From Verrucomicrobiota bacterium (GTDB lineage Bacteria; Verrucomicrobiota; Verrucomicrobiia; Verrucomicrobiales; Akkermansiaceae), in the NCBI GenBank assembly GCA_026397695.1, contig JAPLUJ010000503.1, positions 1 to 5,076 on the forward strand: DNA of 5,076 nt. The letters run 5' to 3'. The translations under genes and the position numbers were made by a program. Positions 1 to 5,076 of this stretch are shown piece after piece. The notes under the pieces are model-generated. The model was not told the DNA's origin. It ran no database searches and saw only the letters and a list, made by a program, of their open reading frames with translations. The stretch's first letter is position 1, and each line of letters starts with the position of its first letter.

Positions 1-1
1 C

Positions 2-2281
2 GAATCGTGGCGCAACGAAATCGTCGCCGCGCTGGCCGACGGCGAATCCGTCATCGCCTGCCTCGAACTCGACCTCACCCTCAACCTCCACTTCGACTCG
101 GGCATCGTCGTTCTCACCAACCGCCAATGGCTCGCCAAAACCCCGGGCGAACCCAACTGGCAACACTGGCAGTTATGCCCGGGCCTGGTGCTCCAACATC
201 GCGACTATGCGGGCGTCGGAAGCCTTTGTTTGTTAGATGAAAACGGCTTGCTGGCCCGCTGGCATCACACCTTGGGCCGGGATGTGGCACTGCGGCGGCT
301 CATCGCGCTATTCCATGAGCAGGTCCAGGCATTGGCGGAAAACCGTGCGGTCGTGCCGAGCGCGGATGCGGTCTGTCCGATCTGTGAGAACCCGATTCCG
401 ACCGGTCACGACGACTGTCCCATCTGTGCGCAGACCGTCCATGCGCCGCCATCGGTTTGGACCTTGTTCCGCCTGTGGCGCTTCGCCAAACCCTATCAAC
501 TCCCCTTGTTCGCCGGCTTCATCCTGACCCTGCTGGCCACCGCAGCCACCTTGGTCCCGCCTTATCTAACCATGCCGCTGATGGACAAGGTGCTCATTCC
601 CTTCCAGAACGGCGTGCCCATCGACACCCACAAGGTCACGCTGCTGCTCGGCGGACTGTTCGGCGCGGCATTCCTCGCCTGGCTCCTCGACTGGCTCAAA
701 GCCTACATCCTCGCGCTGGTTAGCGAACGCATCGGCTCGGACCTCCGCACCACCACCTACGAGCACCTGCAAGGACTCTCGCTAGAATACTTCGGCGGCA
801 AACGCACCGGCGACCTGATGGCTCGCATCTCCTCGGGCAGCGACCGGCTGTGCGTGTTCCTGTCGTCGCATCTGTTGGATTTCGTGACCGATCTGCTGAC
901 GCTCATGATGACCGCAGCGATCCTCATCTCGATCAATCCGTGGCTGGCCCTGGTGACCTTGGCGCCGCTGCCCTTCATCGCATGGTTGATTCAAGTGGTG
1001 CGCGACAAACTGCGCAACGGTTATGACCAGATCTATCGGATTTGGGCGGAGGTCACCAGTGTGCTCGCGGACACCATTCCCGGCGTCCGGGTGGTCAAGG
1101 CGTTTGCCCAGGAGAAACGCGAGGCGCAGCGGTTCCGCGAGGCCAATATCCGCAACCTCGCCGTCAATGACCGCGTCAACAAGGTGTGGTCCTTGTTCAC
1201 TCCCGCCGTGACTTTTCTCACCGAGGTCGGCCTGTTAGTAGTGTGGGGATTCGGTATCTGGCAGGTTTCCAAACACCAGATCACGGTGGGCGTGCTGGTG
1301 GCCTTCCTCACCTACATCAACCGCTTCTACTCCAAACTCGGATCGATGAGCCGGATTGTCTCAATGACCCAGCAGGCGGCGGCCGGGGCCAAACGGATTT
1401 TCGATATTCTCGACCATCCGTCGAGTGTGCCCGAGCCGACGCATCCGGTGCACCTCGAGCAGGTCCGCGGGGCGATTGAACTGCGCGACGTGAGTTTCCG
1501 TTACGGCACACGCACCATTCTGCAGGATGTCAATCTGACCATCGCGCCGGGAGAAATGATCGGCTTGGTGGGGCACAGCGGATCGGGCAAGAGCACCCTG
1601 GTCAATTTGATTTGCCGGTTCTATGACGTGGCGGAAGGCTCGATCCGTATCGACGGCGTTGACATCCGTTCGCTACCGGTCGCGGAATACCGGCGCAACA
1701 TCGGCTTGGTGCTTCAAGAACCGTTCCTGTTCTTCGGCACGATCGCCGAAAACATCGCCTACGGCAAACCCACGGCTTCACGTGAGGAAATCGTCGCGGC
1801 AGCCCGCGCCGCCCACGCCCACGAATTCATCCTGCGCCTGCCGCAAGGCTATGATTCGTTAGTCGGGGAACGTGGCCAAGCCCTGTCCGGCGGCGAACGC
1901 CAGCGCATCTCGATTGCCCGCGCCTTGCTCATCAACCCGCGCGTCCTCATTCTCGATGAAGCCACGTCTTCGGTCGATACCGAAACCGAACTGGAAATCC
2001 AGGCCGCGCTCGACAACCTGATCCACGGCCGCACCACGCTGGCCATCGCCCACCGCCTCTCCACCTTGCGGCGTGCCGACCGCCTGGTGGTGTTCGATCA
2101 CGGCCAGATCGTCGAGGAGGGATGCCATGAGGAACTGCTGGCTAACAAAGGCGCGTATTTCCGCCTCGACCGCGCCCAAACACAGTTTTTCAACGGCCCC
2201 GCGGCATCTCTAACCGATGAGGATGTCGATGCCGATGACGAGGCGGTAGTGGCGGCCAAGGCATCACTCAAGGAGATCTAA
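2..2281 (+). CDS. ABC exporter, fused membrane and ATPase domains, with N-terminal zinc-ribbon extension (5' partial; cyanophycin-associated type)
   Basis: The frame is open from base 2 to a TAA at 2279-2281 (759 residues visible), so the start lies upstream; the GTG at 188 is internal to a conserved region. Visible residues 1-110 (LELDLTLNLHF, VVLTNRQWLA, DYAGVGSLCLLDENG) form a beta-rich, PH-like segment. A zinc-ribbon-like CPIC-N10-CPIC motif follows (Cys codons at 374, 383, 416, 425). A type-I exporter membrane domain spans about 480-1400, with hydrophobic helices and the usual YFGGKRTGDLMARIS and VVKAFAQEK segments. The ATPase domain is intact: Walker A GHSGSGKST (1571-1597), Q-loop VLQEP, signature LSGGE (1883-1897), Walker B VLILDEATSSVD and switch His in AIAHRLST. 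The protein ends in a short acidic tail. Such half-transporters normally homodimerise in the inner membrane and use ATP to export a substrate or flip a lipid. The substrate cannot be read from sequence. From family knowledge, this N-terminal layout followed by DUF1854 is the cyanophycin-metabolism-associated transporter; that pathway link is inferred. Confidence 0.93.
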   Translation, partial: ESWRNEIVAALADGESVIACLELDLTLNLHFDSGIVVLTNRQWLAKTPGEPNWQHWQLCPGLVLQHRDYAGVGSLCLLDENGLLARWHHTLGRDVALRRLIALFHEQVQALAENRAVVPSADAVCPICENPIPTGHDDCPICAQTVHAPPSVWTLFRLWRFAKPYQLPLFAGFILTLLATAATLVPPYLTMPLMDKVLIPFQNGVPIDTHKVTLLLGGLFGAAFLAWLLDWLKAYILALVSERIGSDLRTTTYEHLQGLSLEYFGGKRTGDLMARISSGSDRLCVFLSSHLLDFVTDLLTLMMTAAILISINPWLALVTLAPLPFIAWLIQVVRDKLRNGYDQIYRIWAEVTSVLADTIPGVRVVKAFAQEKREAQRFREANIRNLAVNDRVNKVWSLFTPAVTFLTEVGLLVVWGFGIWQVSKHQITVGVLVAFLTYINRFYSKLGSMSRIVSMTQQAAAGAKRIFDILDHPSSVPEPTHPVHLEQVRGAIELRDVSFRYGTRTILQDVNLTIAPGEMIGLVGHSGSGKSTLVNLICRFYDVAEGSIRIDGVDIRSLPVAEYRRNIGLVLQEPFLFFGTIAENIAYGKPTASREEIVAAARAAHAHEFILRLPQGYDSLVGERGQALSGGERQRISIARALLINPRVLILDEATSSVDTETELEIQAALDNLIHGRTTLAIAHRLSTLRRADRLVVFDHGQIVEEGCHEELLANKGAYFRLDRAQTQFFNGPAASLTDEDVDADDEAVVAAKASLKEI
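2270..2275 (+). promoter_or_regulatory. Shine-Dalgarno site of the DUF1854 gene
   Basis: A perfect AAGGAG lies inside the last codons of the ABC transporter gene, seven bases before the ATG at 2283. It fixes that start and, with the one-base gap between stop and start, indicates coupled translation of the two genes. It is the only strong ribosome-binding site I see at a gene junction in this window. Confidence 0.85.
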
Positions 2282-2282
2282 C

Positions 2283-2753
2283 ATGATAACCGGAGACTTC
2301 CAACTTCACCGCAACGCGTTCGGGCAACTGGTGTTCACCGGGGCGGATGGAACCGTGCTGGTGAACGTCGCGCCGGCGCGGGCGTTTCCCATCACCGCCA
2401 ACCGCGAGGGCATCGCTTTGTTAGACCACGATGGCCACGAACTCGCATGGATTCCGCAGCTCGACGATCTGCCGGATGAAACCCGCCGCTTGGTGGACGA
2501 GGAATTTGCGGGCCGGGAATTCATGCCGGAAATCCAGCGGATACGCGCGGTCTCCGGCTATGACACGCCTTGCACCTGGCGGGTGGCGACGGACCGGGGT
2601 GACACAACATTCGTGCTCCAAGTGGAAGAGGATATCCGGCGGCTGTCCGTAACCACGCTGTTGATTGTGGACAGTCGTGGCATCCAGTTCCTGATCCGTA
2701 ACACCCAGGGCCTCGATGCCACCAGCCGCAAAATCATTGACCGCTTCCTGTGA
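2283..2753 (+). CDS. DUF1854 family protein, paired with the ABC exporter (cyanophycin-associated)
   Basis: This is a 156-residue soluble protein with no signal peptide or membrane segment. Features I recognise as DUF1854 are the opening FQLHRNAFGQLVFTGADGT, then ARAFPITANREGIALLDHDGHELAWI, DLPDE near the middle, REFMPEIQRI, a CTWRVATDRG strand, VEEDIRRL, and the closing DSRGIQFLIRN plus SRKIIDRFL. The length suits a complete family member. The ATG at 2283 has an ideal ribosome site and lies one base after the transporter stop, so the two are almost certainly co-translated and probably act together. In other genomes DUF1854 genes sit next to this same transporter and near cyanophycin synthetase or cyanophycinase genes. 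The molecular function is not known to me; a cytoplasmic accessory or regulatory subunit of the transporter is a guess. No catalytic motif or conserved cysteine pair is visible. Confidence 0.9.
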   Translation: MITGDFQLHRNAFGQLVFTGADGTVLVNVAPARAFPITANREGIALLDHDGHELAWIPQLDDLPDETRRLVDEEFAGREFMPEIQRIRAVSGYDTPCTWRVATDRGDTTFVLQVEEDIRRLSVTTLLIVDSRGIQFLIRNTQGLDATSRKIIDRFL

Positions 2754-2864
2754 CGACTGCATGCGGTCCAATGTCCGCCATGGGAGCCGCACCAACGGCA
2801 ATATTCCAAACCCCATCGATCCGCCTGCATGTTGGCGGTTCCACCTGCTTCTTTCAGATTTTCC
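2754..2864 (+). other. Short intergenic leader before the two-component genes; no clear signal found
   Basis: These 111 bases separate the DUF1854 stop from the preferred kinase start. I see no strong -35/-10 pair, no stable stem with a T-run and no clear operator palindrome. The short GCGG/CCGC pairing near 2763-2778 is only four base pairs. The segment is open in the kinase frame and includes an alternative ATG at 2829. It is less GC-rich than its neighbours toward the 3' end, with codon-like triplets rare here (TCT, AGA, TTT), which argues that it is mostly non-coding. The kinase pair may have its own promoter here or be read through from the transporter operon; the sequence does not decide. 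Confidence 0.4.
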
Positions 2865-4262
2865 ATGAGCCACTCCACGGCACAGTCAATCCCTCGCAGG
2901 CACCCGGCCAGTCTGGCCATCTGGATGACGTCGAGCGTGGCGGTGTTTGTGTTGTTAGGCTCGCTGGCGCTGGTGATGGCGTTCGAGCGCCACTTCGAGC
3001 GCGAGGAACGGCGAGCGTTCGAGGCACTGGCGCGGGCGAATGCCGGATTCCTCGAGCGCACCCGCCTTCCACACAGCGATCAGATGGCCTCCCAACTCGG
3101 CGAAATCATCGGCGCACGGGTGTTTTTCAGCAATCCGGCAACCGGGCAGGTGGTCGGCAAAGCCGGCGACACCGTGGATGACGCCGTGCTGCGCATGGCC
3201 TTCAACGGCAAGGTGCATGTGACACCGGACGGTGCGTGGATGGTTGGGGTGTTAGGCAACGACGGCACACGGGTGATTTTTTTGCGCATGGCTGCAAACC
3301 GTGTGCGCGCCATGGACCGGGCGGACACCTGGCTGGCCTTGGGGGTGTTTTGGCTGCTGTCGCTGGCACTCGGTGGCTGGCTGGCGCGGCGCGTGACGCG
3401 ACCACTGCGAATCCTGGCGGAATCACTGCCATTGGTGGGCACCGAGGGCAAACTGCCGGAGTTGCCCGTCACACGCAGCGACGAAATCGGCCAACTCGCC
3501 CGGACCCTGACCCGTACCCACCACAGCCTGCGCGACGAACGCGAACGGCGGCGGGTGGCCGAGCGGCATGCGTTGTTAGGCCGGATGGCCACCAGCCTCG
3601 CCCACGAGGTGCGCAATCCGGTGTCGGCCATCCGCTTGCACGCCCAACTGCTGGAACATGCGGAGCCGGAAGAGGCGGAAATCTCGCGACGGCTGATAGA
3701 AAGCGAGGCGGTGCGGATCGAGGGCCTGGTGGCACAGTGGATGAATTATGCCAAACCCGCACCGCCCGTGCTGGCGCAACTGGACATGGTTGAGGCGGTG
3801 AAGCGGGCGTTGTGTCTGATAGAACCGCAAGCCCGTCATGCCGGGGTGCGCATCGACGAAGCGGCGGGGCCGCAGGCAGTACCGGTGGTGATCCGCGCGG
3901 ACCGGCACCGGGTGCAACAGGTGCTGGGAAACCTGTTGCTCAACGCGGTCCAGGCGATGCCGGGCGGCGGCAGTGTGACCGTGCGTGTGCACGATGACGG
4001 ACCGAATGTGGCGGTCATCGTCGAGGATGAAGGTGCGGGGTTCAGCGCCGCCGCGCACGCCCGGCTGGGTGAGCCGTTTTATTCCGAGAAGGAAGGAGGC
4101 ATGGGCTTGGGCTTGGCGGTGGCAAAGGACATATGCGAGGCTCACGGCGGCCGGCTCGTCGTCGAAAACCGCCACGGCGGGGGTGCCAGGGTGCGGGCGG
4201 AGTTCGCAAAAACCGCGCCGGCATGCTCTGACAATAATTTGGACGGCCCCAACCTACCATGA
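2865..4262 (+). CDS. Membrane sensor histidine kinase (HAMP, HisKA, HATPase; NtrB/AtoS-like core)
   Basis: This 465-residue kinase (from ATG 2865) senses a signal outside or within the membrane and phosphorylates the downstream regulator. A short basic N-terminal tail precedes membrane helix 1 (about residues 18-39). A periplasmic stretch of about 115 residues with no recognised sensor domain follows, then helix 2 (about 155-175), a HAMP linker with TRPL and DEIGQLARTL, and a short coiled segment rich in Arg and Glu. The HisKA box SLAHEVRNP has phospho-accepting His247 (codon 3603-3605), with Glu248 and Asn251 as expected for kinase/phosphatase activity. The ATPase domain has the N box NLLLNAVQAMP (Asn360), G1 box VEDEGAGF and G2 box GMGLGLA. 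It overlaps the regulator start by four bases. Start choice: ATG 2829 would add 12 residues with codons untypical of this gene, and neither site has a Shine-Dalgarno, so 2865 is preferred but not certain. The ligand is unknown. Confidence 0.92.
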   Translation: MSHSTAQSIPRRHPASLAIWMTSSVAVFVLLGSLALVMAFERHFEREERRAFEALARANAGFLERTRLPHSDQMASQLGEIIGARVFFSNPATGQVVGKAGDTVDDAVLRMAFNGKVHVTPDGAWMVGVLGNDGTRVIFLRMAANRVRAMDRADTWLALGVFWLLSLALGGWLARRVTRPLRILAESLPLVGTEGKLPELPVTRSDEIGQLARTLTRTHHSLRDERERRRVAERHALLGRMATSLAHEVRNPVSAIRLHAQLLEHAEPEEAEISRRLIESEAVRIEGLVAQWMNYAKPAPPVLAQLDMVEAVKRALCLIEPQARHAGVRIDEAAGPQAVPVVIRADRHRVQQVLGNLLLNAVQAMPGGGSVTVRVHDDGPNVAVIVEDEGAGFSAAAHARLGEPFYSEKEGGMGLGLAVAKDICEAHGGRLVVENRHGGGARVRAEFAKTAPACSDNNLDGPNLP

Positions 4263-5076
4263 CCGCACGACCTATCCTGATCATTGAAGACGAACACGCG
4301 CTGGGCACCGCCCTGTCGTTTCTGGTGCGGCGCATGGGACATCTGCCCACGCTGGTGGCTTCGGCGGCGGCTGGCTTTGCGGCCATGGACCAAACGGCAT
4401 TCGCGGCGGTGGTGCTGGACATCGGGCTGCCGGACATGAGCGGGCTTGAAGTGTTAGAGCGGCTGCGGCAACGCGGGGACGCCGTGCCGGTGCTGGTGAT
4501 TACCGCCCATGCCACTTTGGACCATGCCATTCACGCTCAGAAATCCGGCGCGACGGGCTATCTAACAAAGCCGCTGGATCTGCCCCGCTTCGGGCAAACG
4601 CTGGGTGCGATGTTGGCGAGCGGCCTGCCGCCAGCCGCCCCCCCCGAATCGCATCCGGAAGCCCGGGTGGCAACCTTGATCGGATCGGCCGCGTGCCTGC
4701 GGGAGACCTTCATCGGCATCGCCCGGGCCTGTGTCGGTGACTTGCCGGCCTTGATCACCGGGCCGAGCGGAGCGGGCAAGAGCCTGACCGCGGCGGTGAT
4801 TCATGCCCACGGCCCCCAAGCCAGCCAGCCGCTGCGCTTTGTCACTTGTTCGCGGGTGGAGCATGCCGCGGAGATCGAGACCCACACCACCGGTACGATT
4901 GTGTTAGAAGAAGTGACCGATCTCACATCCGATCTGCAAACACGTCTGGCGGCGTGGCTGGCGCACGCGCCGGGGGATCGTCCGCGATTGTTGGCAACCA
5001 CCGTTCACGATCCGCGCGAGGCGGTGCGCGACGGCCGCTTGCGCGAGGATTTGTATTATGCTCTAACGACCCTGAC
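4259..5076 (+). CDS. NtrC-like response regulator with degenerate AAA+ domain lacking GAFTGA (3' partial)
   Basis: The ATG overlaps the kinase TGA (ATGA), and 272 residues are visible before the window ends. Residues 1-119 are a complete receiver domain: acidic pair Glu10/Asp11, phospho-acceptor Asp54 in VVLDIGLPDMSG, Thr82 and Lys104 in YLTKPLD. A Pro/Ala linker (about 120-136) leads to an NtrC-type AAA+ domain: Walker A GPSGAGKS (168-175), Walker B-like IVLEEV (214-219) and LREDLYYAL (261-269). Compared with NtrC or PspF, about 27 residues between the strand FVTCS and TGTIVLEE are absent, and these normally include ELFGHEKGAFTGA. The second loop region before LLATT is shortened. The first Walker B acid is Glu, and the second putative Arg finger (PspF Arg168 position) is Ala268, while the first (Arg262) is kept. 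ATP binding may persist, but sigma-54 remodelling is doubtful. A C-terminal Fis-type DNA-binding domain is expected but lies beyond the edge. Its phospho-donor is very probably the upstream kinase. Confidence 0.88.
   Translation, partial: MTARPILIIEDEHALGTALSFLVRRMGHLPTLVASAAAGFAAMDQTAFAAVVLDIGLPDMSGLEVLERLRQRGDAVPVLVITAHATLDHAIHAQKSGATGYLTKPLDLPRFGQTLGAMLASGLPPAAPPESHPEARVATLIGSAACLRETFIGIARACVGDLPALITGPSGAGKSLTAAVIHAHGPQASQPLRFVTCSRVEHAAEIETHTTGTIVLEEVTDLTSDLQTRLAAWLAHAPGDRPRLLATTVHDPREAVRDGRLREDLYYALTTL

Noticed and set aside
188..190. GTG as the start of the ABC transporter.
   Set aside because: The same frame is open to the window edge and the upstream 62 residues match the conserved N-terminal region of this transporter family; no ribosome site precedes the GTG.
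7..240. Plus-strand open frame of 77 residues at the left edge.
   Set aside because: It is an out-of-frame shadow; the conserved N-terminal region of the ABC transporter is in the frame beginning at base 2.
2763..2778. Possible hairpin GCGG...CCGC after the DUF1854 stop as a terminator.
   Set aside because: Only four base pairs with an eight-base loop and no T-run following.
2832..2850. Sigma-54-like promoter TTGGCGG...TGCTT before the kinase gene, tempting next to an NtrC-like regulator.
   Set aside because: The spacing between the GG and GC elements is 11 bases instead of the required 10, and the site would lie too close to or inside the coding start.
3278..3284. T7 run in the kinase gene as a programmed frameshift site.
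   Set aside because: No downstream stem-loop is evident, and the kinase frame continues intact with all expected motifs.
3576..4175. Long minus-strand open frame opposite the kinase (and similar ones at 3080-3631 and 2558-3061).
   Set aside because: These mirror the GC-rich codon pattern of well-supported plus-strand genes and encode Arg/His/Pro-rich sequence with no recognisable domain.

Overview
This is a GC-rich (roughly 60% or more by eye), densely packed, all plus-strand bacterial segment with four genes, two of them cut by the window edges. It comes from a Gram-negative-type bacterium. Family content (a cyanophycin-associated ABC exporter plus DUF1854, and an NtrC-type two-component pair) fits Proteobacteria, where these families are best known, but Verrucomicrobiota or a similar phylum is possible. 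The sequence alone does not settle the host. Shine-Dalgarno use is mixed: a perfect AAGGAG precedes the DUF1854 gene, and none is visible before the kinase or regulator genes.

Region 1 (2-2753) is a tightly coupled gene pair. The first gene is a fused TMD-NBD ABC exporter with an extra N-terminal region (a compact beta-rich, PH-like segment followed by a four-cysteine zinc-ribbon-like motif). It is open at the left edge, so its true start lies outside the window. One base after its stop codon begins a 156-residue DUF1854 protein. In known genomes this ABC/DUF1854 pair is found with cyanophycin (Asp/Arg polymer) metabolism genes. No cyanophycin synthetase or cyanophycinase is visible here, so that link rests on family knowledge.

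Region 2 (2754-2864) is a 111-base gap with no convincing promoter, operator or terminator.

Region 3 (2865-5076) is a two-component system. A membrane sensor histidine kinase overlaps by four bases (ATGA) a response regulator with an NtrC-like layout: receiver plus AAA+ domain, truncated by the right edge. The AAA+ domain is abnormal. The segment that should carry the sigma-54-contacting GAFTGA loop is missing, the second loop region is short, the Walker B Asp is Glu, and one of two arginine-finger positions is Ala. It is therefore unlikely to be an ordinary sigma-54 activator.

A window-wide oddity is the pentamer GTTAG/CTAAC. It occurs 16 times, on both strands and in several codon phases, and absorbs 9 of the 10 TTA leucine codons. 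It behaves like a genome-signature word rather than a codon-usage effect.
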